Assembly: GCF_011058315.1 (NCBI RefSeq)
Contig: NZ_CP049298.1
Location: 1,426,001-1,490,000 of the forward strand
Length of the DNA: 64,000 nucleotides
Origin: Chryseobacterium sp. POL2
GTDB taxonomy: Bacteria > Bacteroidota > Bacteroidia > Flavobacteriales > Weeksellaceae
Direction: 5' to 3'
Position 1 is the first letter of the stretch. Each line of letters begins with the position of its first letter. The notes beneath the pieces were generated by a model that saw only the letters and a list, made by a program, of their open reading frames with translations, was not told the origin of the DNA and ran no database searches. The position numbers and the translations under genes were made by a program. Positions 36,683 to 45,423 of the stretch are shown here, one piece after another.

Positions 36683-37326
36683 ATCTCGTAGAAAAAGAAA
36701 TTATCATCCGTAATCATCATTTTGTACTTACTAACCAGAGAGCTTTGTTCTGGAAAAATGAAAAAAGTTTAATAATTTCCGATTTGCATTTAGGAAAAAC
36801 TGCGCATTTCAGAAAAAATGGAATTGCATTACCTGCAGATATTATTCATCAGGATTTGCAGCGGCTGTCTTATTTAATTGAATTTTATATCTGCGAAAAA
36901 CTCATTATTGTTGGTGATTTTATCCATGCGGGGAAAAATTCAGAATTTGAAATTTTCAAAACTTGGAAAATGCAATTCCCCAATCTCAAAATTATTTTAG
37001 TAAAAGGTAATCACGACAAAATTTCTATTGAAACTTTGTACAATTTGGGCGTTTCTGAAGTTTATAAACAACTTAGAATAGATGATTTTATTTTCAACCA
37101 TGAAGACCTTGAAATGCAAGACTTTTTTGTGATTTCAGGTCATATACATCCTGGAGTAAGCCTGCAATCGACTGTGAGGAAATTTTTAAAATTTCCATGT
37201 TATATTGTTTCCGAAGACAAATTTATTTTACCCGCTTTTAGTTCGTTCACAGGTTTGGATACACAAGACTATTATCCCAATGCACAAAAATACATCTTTG
37301 ATGATGCTTGTATTTTAGAATTGTAA
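36679..37326 (+). CDS. pdeM: Ligase-associated DNA damage response endonuclease PdeM
   Basis: A 215-residue calcineurin-like metallophosphoesterase. The metal-binding motifs follow the family order: ISDLHLGKTAHFRKNG, VGDFIHAGKNSE, LVKGNHDK and ISGHIHPG. Last member of the exonuclease-ligase-helicase-PdeM set, joined by a 4-bp overlap. The exact DNA substrate is unknown. Confidence 0.93.
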   Translation: MNLVEKEIIIRNHHFVLTNQRALFWKNEKSLIISDLHLGKTAHFRKNGIALPADIIHQDLQRLSYLIEFYICEKLIIVGDFIHAGKNSEFEIFKTWKMQFPNLKIILVKGNHDKISIETLYNLGVSEVYKQLRIDDFIFNHEDLEMQDFFVISGHIHPGVSLQSTVRKFLKFPCYIVSEDKFILPAFSSFTGLDTQDYYPNAQKYIFDDACILEL

Positions 37327-37484
37327 ATCGTTTCAGCTGTACATGTTTTTATATAGATTTTCTGTTCTTAAATGTTCTTTTTTTTCATTTATAATGGTGA
37401 AAAATGACACAAAAAGCAACTACTTTCTAACATCTGTTTGGCTTAATTTTGGTTAATTTTACACCTCATAATTAAAAAAATACC

Positions 37485-38741
37485 ATGGATCGTATTCAAG
37501 AAAAATTAATGATATTGGCAGATGCTGCCAAATACGATGTAAGCTGTAGTTCTAGCGGAGGAAAACGCAAAAATAATGGAGGTATTGGAGATGCTTCGGC
37601 ATCAGGAATTTGTCATACGTATACAGAAGATGGGAGGTGTGTTTCTTTGTTAAAAATCCTTCTTACCAACCATTGCATTTACGATTGTGCCTTCTGTGTT
37701 TCCAGAAAAAGTAACGATGTAAAAAGAGCTGCTTTCACCGTTGATGAAGTGGTAGAATTGACGATTAATTTTTACCGCAGAAATTATATTGAGGGACTTT
37801 TTCTAAGTTCAGGGATTTTCAAAAGTGCAGATTATACCATGGAGCGATTGATGCGTATTGTGAAAAAACTTCGTGTGGAGGAGAAATACAATGGGTATAT
37901 CCATCTTAAAACCATTCCTGGTGCTAGCGAAGAGCTTATAAAAGAAGCTGGATTATATGTCGACAGAATGAGCATTAATCTTGAAATGCCTACAGAAGCT
38001 GGATTGAAGTTGGTAGCTCCAGAAAAAAATCACGATAGTGTAAGAAAACCTTTGGCTTTTGTTCAAAATCAAATTCAAGAAATCAAATCGGAATCAAAAT
38101 TAATAAAACATAAACCCTTATTTGTACCTGCGGGGCAAAGCACGCAGATGGTAATTGGCGCAACGCCAGAAAATGATTTTGAAATTATGAGTGTTGCCGA
38201 CGAGTTTTATAAAAATTACAATCTGAAAAGAGTGTATTATAGTGGCTACATCCCAATAAATTCAGAAAACACCATACTCCCTCAAGTGGGAACGCAACCT
38301 CCATTAATTAGAGAAAACAGGCTATACCAAACCGATTGGCTTTTAAGATTTTATGACTTTAAATTGGATGAAATTCTTAACCCAACCTTCACCAATCTAG
38401 ATATGGATATTGATCCAAAATTAGGATGGGCACTTAGAAATCCGCATTATTTCCCTATTGATATTAATACGGCCAGCTATCAAGAAATTATACGAATTCC
38501 GGGCGTGGGAAGAAAGTCTGCAATGAAAATGATTCAAAGTAGAAAATTTGGAAAATTGCGTGAGTATCAGGTAAGAAAAATGGGCATCAGCTTTAATAGA
38601 GCCAAATTTTTTATGGTATGTGCCGATACGTCTTTTGAAATGGGAGAACTTGCTCCGTTGAAGATAAAATCTCTTATTACTTCACCCTCTAAAAGTAAAT
38701 ATAAAAGTAATGTACCAAGTAATCAGCTTAGTTTATTCTAA
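37485..38741 (+). CDS. Putative DNA modification/repair radical SAM protein (TIGR03916 family)
   Basis: A 418-residue iron-sulfur enzyme. The radical SAM cluster motif is CIYDCAFCVSRKS (Cx3Cx2C) near residues 66-78, preceded by further conserved Cys residues. Near residue 330 a helix-hairpin-helix DNA-binding motif appears (DINTASYQEIIRIPGVGRKS). The combination suggests action on DNA, but the reaction is not known. It is followed by a lipocalin gene and by the TIGR03915 partner that accompanies this family in other genomes. Confidence 0.9.
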   Translation: MDRIQEKLMILADAAKYDVSCSSSGGKRKNNGGIGDASASGICHTYTEDGRCVSLLKILLTNHCIYDCAFCVSRKSNDVKRAAFTVDEVVELTINFYRRNYIEGLFLSSGIFKSADYTMERLMRIVKKLRVEEKYNGYIHLKTIPGASEELIKEAGLYVDRMSINLEMPTEAGLKLVAPEKNHDSVRKPLAFVQNQIQEIKSESKLIKHKPLFVPAGQSTQMVIGATPENDFEIMSVADEFYKNYNLKRVYYSGYIPINSENTILPQVGTQPPLIRENRLYQTDWLLRFYDFKLDEILNPTFTNLDMDIDPKLGWALRNPHYFPIDINTASYQEIIRIPGVGRKSAMKMIQSRKFGKLREYQVRKMGISFNRAKFFMVCADTSFEMGELAPLKIKSLITSPSKSKYKSNVPSNQLSLF

Positions 38742-38759
38742 GCTCGTAAAATATAAATT

Positions 38760-39311
38760 ATGAAAAACAAAAATTTAAAATATGCCCTATTTGCAATAGC
38801 TGCCTTGGGCATTACCGCAATTACCATAGCATGTTCTACAAAAAAAGGGAAAATGAGTTCTAAAGTAGTTGTAGTTCAAAACTTTGATGTTAATCGATAT
38901 GTGGGCCAATGGTATGAAATCGCAAGGCAGGATTTTAAACATGAAAAAGATTTAAAAAATGTTACAGCAAACTACTCCAAACGAGATGACGGTAAAATTG
39001 CAGTTGTTAATAAAGGCTATAACTATGTCAAGAATGAATGGGAAGAAGCCCATGGAAAAGCAAAATTTAATGGTCCAGAGAATAAAGGAGCATTAAAGGT
39101 TTCATTTTTTGGCCCATTTTATTCGGAATATAATATTGTGATGATGGATCCTTCGTATGAAACCGTACTTATTTTTGGTGAAAGCACGGATTATATTTGG
39201 ATACTTTCTCGAAACAAAACTATTCCTGAAGCAACCAAGCAAAAATTTGTAGCCTACGCCAAAGAGCAGGGTTATGATATTAAAAGATTAGTGTGGACCA
39301 TACAAGATTAG
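38760..39311 (+). CDS. blc: Lipocalin-family lipoprotein (Blc-like)
   Basis: A 183-residue protein with a lipobox (GITAITIACS) and the lipocalin GxW signature in NRYVGQWYEIARQDF. Later strands include SFFGPFYSEYNIVMMD and YIWILSR, matching bacterial Blc. It would sit in an outer membrane leaflet and bind lipids, possibly damaged ones. It lies 18 bp after the radical SAM gene and 1 bp before the next gene, so it splits a known repair gene pair. Confidence 0.9.
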   Translation: MKNKNLKYALFAIAALGITAITIACSTKKGKMSSKVVVVQNFDVNRYVGQWYEIARQDFKHEKDLKNVTANYSKRDDGKIAVVNKGYNYVKNEWEEAHGKAKFNGPENKGALKVSFFGPFYSEYNIVMMDPSYETVLIFGESTDYIWILSRNKTIPEATKQKFVAYAKEQGYDIKRLVWTIQD

Positions 39312-39312
39312 G

Positions 39313-40074
39313 ATGATTTATACTTTTGATGGCAGTTATTACGGCTTTCTTTCGGTGGTTTTTGAAAGTTTCGAAAGTAAAAAATTTGATGTAAAACCTC
39401 TTCTATCTAGTAATTTCACAGGAGAACTCTTTGAAGAAGTTTATGATGTAGTTACGGATGATATTAAAGCAAAAAGAGTCTTAAAGGGATTAAAATCCAA
39501 ATTAAAATCTACCGAAGTTCTCAATATTTTTAAAGTTTTTTTGTCGGAAGATGAAGCTGTATGGCAATCCCTTATCTATTGTATCCAGCAGATATTTCTA
39601 GGTAACGAAAAAATATTGACCAATTTTGGAAACTTTCATGTATTAAAATTCGACCAAGCCCTTACCCGCGTGAATCGAGAACGACACAGAATGAAGGCAT
39701 TCATCCGTTTTCAGAAAAGTTCAGATAATATGTTTCATTGCATGATTGAGCCAGATTTTAATGTATTGCCACTTATTGCAGAATTTTTTAGAAATCGTTA
39801 TACAGATCAAACTTGGTTGATTTATGATATTAAGAGAAACTATGGTCTTTTTTACGATTTAAAAAGTGTTTCCGAAGTTACTTTATCTCCTGTTCAGCAA
39901 AATGCATTATCTAAAACTGATGCTACAATACAGCTGGATGACATGGAAGAAAAGTACCAGAATCTTTGGCAGCAGTATTTTAAAAGCACCAATATTGAAG
40001 CCCGCAAAAATATGAAACTACATCTGCAACACGTCCCACGAAGATATTGGAAGTATTTGACGGAGAAAAGATAA
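39313..40074 (+). CDS. TIGR03915-family putative DNA repair protein (DUF4130)
   Basis: A 253-residue protein starting with the family signature YTFDGSYYGFLSVVFESFE. The central part (FDQALTRVNRERHRMKAFIR) and the end (HVPRRYWKYLTEKR) fit the family. It is the usual genomic partner of the TIGR03916 radical SAM protein. No catalytic mechanism is known. Members have sometimes been compared with uracil-DNA glycosylase-like folds, but I cannot confirm that here. Confidence 0.88.
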   Translation: MIYTFDGSYYGFLSVVFESFESKKFDVKPLLSSNFTGELFEEVYDVVTDDIKAKRVLKGLKSKLKSTEVLNIFKVFLSEDEAVWQSLIYCIQQIFLGNEKILTNFGNFHVLKFDQALTRVNRERHRMKAFIRFQKSSDNMFHCMIEPDFNVLPLIAEFFRNRYTDQTWLIYDIKRNYGLFYDLKSVSEVTLSPVQQNALSKTDATIQLDDMEEKYQNLWQQYFKSTNIEARKNMKLHLQHVPRRYWKYLTEKR

Positions 40075-40078
40075 TAAA

Positions 40079-40852
40079 AATCCGTTGTGCATTTTAAATA
40101 ATACTGGCTTTTAAGTTATTGATATTTCTGTTGAAATATTCTTTGTTGATGAATTGTACAACTGTTAACGCCGTTATTTTAGCTAATAATCTGGTTTTTG
40201 AAATCTTCAAAAGTTTTTGCATAATTACGTCTCACCATAAACTGGTCGCAGAATTTCGAGAACAAGGTTTAGATTGTCTTTCGTTGTTTTTTGAACCAAT
40301 AAAACTGAGGTTTATAATCCTTTTGATTGATTCTTTTGGAGTTTCCAATTCTATGTTTGGATAGTTGAACAAGTCAATTTGAATTTCAGAAGACAAACAA
40401 CCCTTGTCTACAAGCAGTGTACAAAGAGATAATTGCTCTCTGATATCCTTTAAATAATGGATATCCTACACAGAAGCTGGACTTAAATCAATACTTTGAA
40501 AAACACCACTTACAGAACAATCCGTATGAAGTTTGTAGCCATAAAAATGCATTTGCTGTGAAGTACAAAAACCTCTGATAAGATTACAATATTCAGCATA
40601 TTTACAGATTTTCGAAGTGCTACTTCTGGAAAGTTTGCAGTTTTGATGGTCGTCTTAGGTAGAGTAATAAATTTTCATTAGATATTTTTTTTCAAAACTT
40701 CCAAAATTACCTCCGTCGAACCTCTTGGTTAGGTACCTTTCGTAATCTGCAGCTAAGTTGCTCATTGTAAATGTTTTGCGATTAATTCAATTTACTGATT
40801 TTCAATCAAATGACAACTTTTAATTTTTTAATTCATAATGCACAACAGGTTA
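40079..40852 (-). mobile_element. Decayed IS982-family insertion sequence
   Basis: Imperfect terminal inverted repeats bound the segment: AATCCGTTGTGCATT at 40079-40093 and AATGCACAACAGGTT at 40837-40851. Length is about 0.77 kb against the roughly 1 kb usual for the family, so internal sequence has been lost. The transposase frame inside carries several stops. It lies in a stretch of decayed DNA between the repair genes and clc. Confidence 0.75.
40094..40765 (-). pseudogene. IS982-family transposase remnant
   Basis: Read leftward from ATG at 40763-40765, the frame keeps recognisable family segments: MHFYGYKLHTDCSVSGVFQS, LLVDKGCLSSEIQIDLF and ITALTVVQFINKEYFNRNIN. Stop codons interrupt it at least three times and the N-terminal part is mostly missing. 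It cannot encode an active transposase. Confidence 0.75.
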
Positions 40853-40917
40853 ATTATAAGCACATGCATTACTATCAACTTATTAATTTTTATACTAAAA
40901 AATATTTCGTAAAAAAA

Positions 40918-41046
40918 ATACCAAAAACTAATCTGATTATCCATTTTTAGTCCCATAGCTGTAATGTTCGCCATGAGGAGCCTTTCAAAAATTCTATCTC
41001 CACAATATCTTTGATTTAATTTATAGACCAATTCATTTAAATACAA
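40918..41046 (-). pseudogene. Fragment of a second transposase gene
   Basis: On the minus strand, YKLNQRYCGDRIFERLLMAN resembles the C-terminal end of DDE transposases common in Flavobacteriia. The fragment then loses similarity and runs into the end of the IS982 remnant. The family assignment is uncertain. Confidence 0.35.
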
Positions 41047-41086
41047 TTAAAGATATTTTCGTTTTTATTTTGCGGTAGCTTCCTAA

Positions 41087-41540
41087 CAGATATCTCTTGG
41101 TATACCTTAAGATTGGAAAACGATAAATATTTTGCAAAAGACGAAAACGCCAGCATCTTTATCGCGCAATCTAACGTGAATTTAGAGAAAAGTAAATTGA
41201 AAACGGGCTATATAATGATTCCTATTGGTTTTCATTATAATTTTTCTAAGCTAAAAACAGCGAGAGATATATAATAAGGACCCTATTATGATGCTTTTAA
41301 AGTTAGTGCCAATGTGTATGGAGGAGGTAAATTATGTAGCAATAATATTATAAAAACGACGATATTAAATTTAGAAACAGAGAAAATTTTGATATAAATC
41401 CGTTGGTGTAGGGTGCTCAAATTACTCTAGGATACGGACAGTTTAGTGTTTATGCAAAAAAAGATTTTAGCAATTTCTTTAAAGACAGTCATTTTAATAA
41501 CGATAAAATGTTGAATTTTGGAGTGGCTTGGGGTTTCTAA
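41087..41540 (+). pseudogene. Broken outer-membrane beta-barrel protein gene
   Basis: Three pieces in shifting frames look like one beta-barrel protein: SNVNLEKSKLKTGYIMIPIG, then YYDAFKVSANVYGGGKL, then ITLGYGQFSVYAKKDFSNFF ending FGVAWGF with the aromatic C-terminus expected for outer-membrane insertion. Stops and frame changes separate them, and the 5' half is missing. The function of the ancestor is unknown. Confidence 0.65.
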
Positions 41541-41561
41541 AATTAAATTCATCTTCATAAA

Positions 41562-41588
41562 AATTCAACTCGCAGGAGCTGAATTTTT
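41562..41588. terminator. Terminator of the clc gene
   Basis: AATTCAACTC and GAGCTGAATT form a 10-bp stem with one mismatch, flanked by runs of A and T on the two sides. A closely related hairpin stands at 21955-21983. Confidence 0.7.
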
Positions 41589-41589
41589 T

Positions 41590-42867
41590 TTATTTATTAG
41601 TTTCTAAATTGTAAGTGTAAACATTGTAAGGAAGAAGTTGTTGAGCAAAATATTTAGCAATAAAACTTCCCACCAAAATAGGAAAAAACAATGCATATCC
41701 GTTCGGAGCTAAATTACAGACTAAAAACAAAGCCGTGAAAGGCGCATAAATAGAAGCCGATAAAGTAGCTGCTGCACCTACCAAAATAAAATTAAGGTAA
41801 ATTAAAGACGTCCCGAAATAATGGTTGCAAAAAAATGCAAATCCAAAACCTAAAAATGCTCCCACCACAATACTAGGGGCAAAAACACCACCATCGCCTC
41901 CTGCACCAAGGGTTAAAGCCGAAGCCAAAGGTTTTAAAAATATTAACAACACCAAAAATAATAAAGAAAATTCATGTGGATGTTGCAAAAGTTCATTCAG
42001 GGAATGATAGCTATCGCCATACAGAAATGGAAACACAAAAATAAGCGAACCCACAACGAGAGCTCCTAAATTCACCCTCAAAAAGTTATTGTGAATTCCC
42101 GCAAACAAATCCTTAATCCTTGTTACTAAAAACGTGAAGTAAACCGATAAAACACCTCCCAATAAACTTAGAATAACAAAAAAAGGAAGTGCTGACCAAC
42201 TCCAATCTGTGATAGATGCCGAAAATACTGTTTCACTTTTCGTGAAATACAAGAAAACCCAAGCCACAAAACTCGCCGCAAAACAACTTAAAAATAAAGT
42301 TTTGGTAAGTTTCCTGGCTATTACTTCAACAGCGAATAAAAATCCTACAATGGGACTTCCGAATAAAACAGAAACGCCCGCTGCCACGCCTGCACAAATT
42401 AATTCCAATTTATAAACATTAGCAGAAAAACGCTTTTCGTAAGCTACATTTCCCACCGTAGCACTTGCAACTACTGTAGAAACTTCAATTCCTGTGGAAC
42501 CTCCAAAAATTACCGTAAGGAAACCATTTAAAAAATGGGACGGAATTTTAAAAGCGGGTAAATGATCTTTTCTTTGATCCACTGTTTTATAAATTTCAGT
42601 GATGCCTTTATTCTTGCGGTTTTTGAAAAGATATTTCCTTAAAAAATAAATGGCTGTAATCCCTATTGTTGGAAAAATAATGAACAGAAAAGATTTTTCT
42701 TTTGCAAAATCATATAAATATTCTTGAAAATAAATAGTAATAAACTTGAGCAACCAAGACATTGCCGAAGCCACCAACGCAACTATTATTGCAGAAACAA
42801 TTAATTTAAAATAATAATGTCTTTGAATTTTGAGTCTGTCCATATCTGAAATTGCAAATTTCAACAA
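41590..42867 (-). CDS. ClC-family chloride channel or transporter
   Basis: A 425-residue membrane protein with about ten hydrophobic helices. The selectivity-filter region with the likely gating Glu reads GGSTGIEVSTVVASATVGN, replacing the more common GREGP form. Another filter motif reads LGAGGDGGVFAPSIVVGAFL near residue 320. It lacks the C-terminal CBS domains of some homologues. Whether it is a channel or an H+/Cl- exchanger cannot be decided by eye. The 3' end is duplicated at 21984-22043. Confidence 0.92.
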   Translation of the reverse strand: MLKFAISDMDRLKIQRHYYFKLIVSAIIVALVASAMSWLLKFITIYFQEYLYDFAKEKSFLFIIFPTIGITAIYFLRKYLFKNRKNKGITEIYKTVDQRKDHLPAFKIPSHFLNGFLTVIFGGSTGIEVSTVVASATVGNVAYEKRFSANVYKLELICAGVAAGVSVLFGSPIVGFLFAVEVIARKLTKTLFLSCFAASFVAWVFLYFTKSETVFSASITDWSWSALPFFVILSLLGGVLSVYFTFLVTRIKDLFAGIHNNFLRVNLGALVVGSLIFVFPFLYGDSYHSLNELLQHPHEFSLLFLVLLIFLKPLASALTLGAGGDGGVFAPSIVVGAFLGFGFAFFCNHYFGTSLIYLNFILVGAAATLSASIYAPFTALFLVCNLAPNGYALFFPILVGSFIAKYFAQQLLPYNVYTYNLETNK

Positions 42868-42949
42868 AGGTAACTGATGATCAATTTTCTATCAAATATT
42901 TTTTAAGATATTATTGTTTTAGATTTCATTTAAAAGCTTCTTTTAAATC

Positions 42950-43324
42950 TTAATCATTTCTTTTTACAGGTTCTAAATCTTCCAACTCTTCTGACGTAAA
43001 AAGCCGGTAATGGACTTTGAAAGTCTTTCCTAACGGGCTCTCCAAAGAAAAACCACCAGGACCAAAACCGTCCAAAACATCCAACGTAAAATGTGAATAT
43101 TTCCAATACTCGAACAAATCTCTATCCACCCAAAACTCATAATCTTTTACATGACCTATTAAAACATCATTCATTCTTGGGAAAAAACCATCTTTTTCGA
43201 AGCACTGCGGTTGGGTTCCCTCGCAACATCCTCCTGCTTGATAAAACATTAAAGGACCGTGCTGTTCTTCCAATTGATGAATAACTTCTAAGGCTTTATC
43301 TGTAACATCTAATCTTGAAATCAT
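42950..43324 (-). CDS. DUF779 protein, aldehyde dehydrogenase partner
   Basis: A 124-residue protein with the conserved segment YQAGGCCEGTQPQCF and later DGFGPGGFSLESPLGKTF. This family is encoded beside acetaldehyde dehydrogenase genes in many bacteria; its own activity is unknown. Here it follows the aldehyde dehydrogenase on the same strand, 332 bp away, with structured element copy 3 between them. Confidence 0.88.
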   Translation of the reverse strand: MISRLDVTDKALEVIHQLEEQHGPLMFYQAGGCCEGTQPQCFEKDGFFPRMNDVLIGHVKDYEFWVDRDLFEYWKYSHFTLDVLDGFGPGGFSLESPLGKTFKVHYRLFTSEELEDLEPVKRND

Positions 43325-43460
43325 TTTATTTTTATTTAAAGTTAATGAAAAAGACCTGACTAATTTCTAGCCAGGTCAAAAACACAAATTACATAATTAC
43401 ATACAAGTGATAAGCAACATTCTACCACTTGCACCTGGCTTAATTTTTAACAAATTTTGT

Positions 43461-43642
43461 ACGCGTGAGGGCGAAGCGCATTGTGGGAGCTCGTGGGAGG
43501 CGAGGTTCCGGAGCGTAGCGGAGGAAACGAACCTCCCACAGCGACTGCGCGTAGACCGACACTTGGTTGCAAACTAATTATTATAACAAATCAAATCAAC
43601 AATAATATATAAGTCTACATAAAGCAACCAAGTGGCACGCCC
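43461..43642. repeat. Structured intergenic element, copy 3 (between aldehyde dehydrogenase and DUF779)
   Basis: GCGTG at 43463-43467 pairs with CACGC at 43636-43640. TGTGGGAG/CTCCCACA and GCGCA/TGCGC stems enclose a GGAGCGTAGCGGAG core. The terminal stem is CACTTGGTTGC (43560-43570) with GCAACCAAGTG (43624-43634), with a long AT-rich loop. In gene direction it begins about 15 bp after the aldehyde dehydrogenase stop. It shares GCGACTGC and GTAGACCGAC with copy 2. Confidence 0.75.
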
Positions 43643-43656
43643 CAATTAATTATTAA

Positions 43657-45168
43657 TTAGAAAAAGCCTAATTTATTTTTATTGTAAGAAATCAACATAT
43701 TTTTGGTTTGACGATAGTGATCCAACATCATTTTATGGTTTTCTCGACCGATACCCGATTGTTTGTATCCACCAAAAGGCGCTCCTGCTGGATAAGAATG
43801 ATATTGATTTACCCAAACTCTTCCCGCTTGAATAGCTCTTGGCACGGTATATAGCTGATGGGCATCACGCGTCCAAACTCCAGCCCCTAATCCGTAAATG
43901 GTATCATTAGCAATTTCTATTGCTTCGGCTTCATCTTTGAAAGTGGTTACTGCTAAAACAGGTCCGAAAATCTCTTCTTGAAAAATTCTCATTTTATTGT
44001 GCCCTTTAAACAAGGTTGGCTTAATATAATAACCACTCTCACAACCATCTCCAAGATTATTTGCGTCTCCTCCAGTCAGCACTTCTGCTCCTTCTTCTTT
44101 GCCTAATTGGATGTAAGACATAATTTTATCTTTTTGAATTTGTGAAGCTTGTGCTCCCATCATCACCGTTGGATCCAATGGGTTTCCTGTTTTAATGGCA
44201 TTTACTCTTTCAACAACTCTCGCGATAAATGCTTCATAAATATCTTCTTGAATTAATAATCTTGATGGACAAGTACAAATTTCACCCTGATTTAAAGCGA
44301 ACAAAACAGCTCCTTCAATGGCTTTATCTAAAAACTCATCATCATGATCCATCACCGAGCTAAAAAATACATTTGGAGATTTTCCTCCCAACTCTAAAGT
44401 TACGGGAATAATATTTTCTGTGGCATATTGCATTACTAATCTTCCCGTTGCTGTAGAACCTGTAAATGCTGCTTTTGATACTTTTGGATTGGTTACTAAA
44501 GCTCTTCCCAATTCTGCTCCAAAACCATTAACAACATTAATTACGCCGGCTGGAATTAAATCGCCTATTAATTCCATTAACACCATAATAGAAACTGGTG
44601 TACTTTCTGCAGGTTTTAAAACCACACAATTTCCAGCAGCTAAAGCTGGAGCCAACTTCCAAACCGCCATTAATATTGGAAAATTCCAAGGGATAATTTG
44701 AGCAATTACTCCTAAAGGTTCATGAACAATCAACGAAACGGTATCTTTATCCAACTCGTTATGAGAACCTTCTTCAGCACGAATAACACTCGCAAAATAC
44801 CTAAAATGATCCACCGCCAAAGGTATATCCGCATTGAGCGTTTCTCGCACCGCTTTACCGTTATCTATAGTTTCCACAGCTGCGATGTATTGAAGATTTT
44901 CTTCTATTCTATCTGCAATTTTGTTCAAAATAATACTGCGTTGTGTTGCAGAAGTTTTTCCCCAGGTTTCAAAAGCTTTTGCAGCAGCATCTACCGCCAA
45001 ATCTAAATCTTCTTTTGCAGAATGTGCAACTTGCGTAAACACTTTTCCGTCAACTGGCGAAACGACATCAAAATACTTTCCCAAAACGGGCGCCGTAAAT
45101 TTTCCACCGATATAATTGTCATATTTAGCTTTAAAATCTGGTCTTTGTATTACATTGCTTGTGCTCAT
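43657..45168 (-). CDS. NAD-dependent aldehyde dehydrogenase (ExaC/acetaldehyde dehydrogenase type)
   Basis: A 503-residue oxidoreductase that converts an aldehyde, probably acetaldehyde or a related short-chain one, to the acid. The catalytic Cys lies in [13 protein letters not shown] near residue 300, and the general-base Glu in [12 protein letters not shown] near residue 265. NAD-binding follows the FTGSTATGR pattern. The CTCPSR form and the DUF779 neighbour support the ExaC-like group. It is divergent from the AraC regulator. Confidence 0.93.
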   Translation of the reverse strand: MSTSNVIQRPDFKAKYDNYIGGKFTAPVLGKYFDVVSPVDGKVFTQVAHSAKEDLDLAVDAAAKAFETWGKTSATQRSIILNKIADRIEENLQYIAAVETIDNGKAVRETLNADIPLAVDHFRYFASVIRAEEGSHNELDKDTVSLIVHEPLGVIAQIIPWNFPILMAVWKLAPALAAGNCVVLKPAESTPVSIMVLMELIGDLIPAGVINVVNGFGAELGRALVTNPKVSKAAFTGSTATGRLVMQYATENIIPVTLELGGKSPNVFFSSVMDHDDEFLDKAIEGAVLFALNQGEICTCPSRLLIQEDIYEAFIARVVERVNAIKTGNPLDPTVMMGAQASQIQKDKIMSYIQLGKEEGAEVLTGGDANNLGDGCESGYYIKPTLFKGHNKMRIFQEEIFGPVLAVTTFKDEAEAIEIANDTIYGLGAGVWTRDAHQLYTVPRAIQAGRVWVNQYHSYPAGAPFGGYKQSGIGRENHKMMLDHYRQTKNMLISYNKNKLGFF

Positions 45169-45423
45169 AATGATTTTATTTTTGTATTGTTTGTATTAAT
45201 TCTATATCTTAAATTACTTTTGGAAAAGTCATAATTTTTCGCAGAATAACTTTCAGAATACCGAAGTTAACTTTAAACTTATAAATCACATAGCACAATC
45301 CTACATATTTATAGCAAAATTCTATTTTTAATATAAAATTTAGAATTTCATTAACAAAACTTTAGAAGTATTTTCAATAAATATTTTATATTTTTATCAA
45401 ATAAGTTTTTAAGAAAAGACATT

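Noticed and set aside
40119-40364. Plus-strand open frame in the decayed region
   Set aside because: Antisense to the recognisable IS982-family transposase remnant; no family features.
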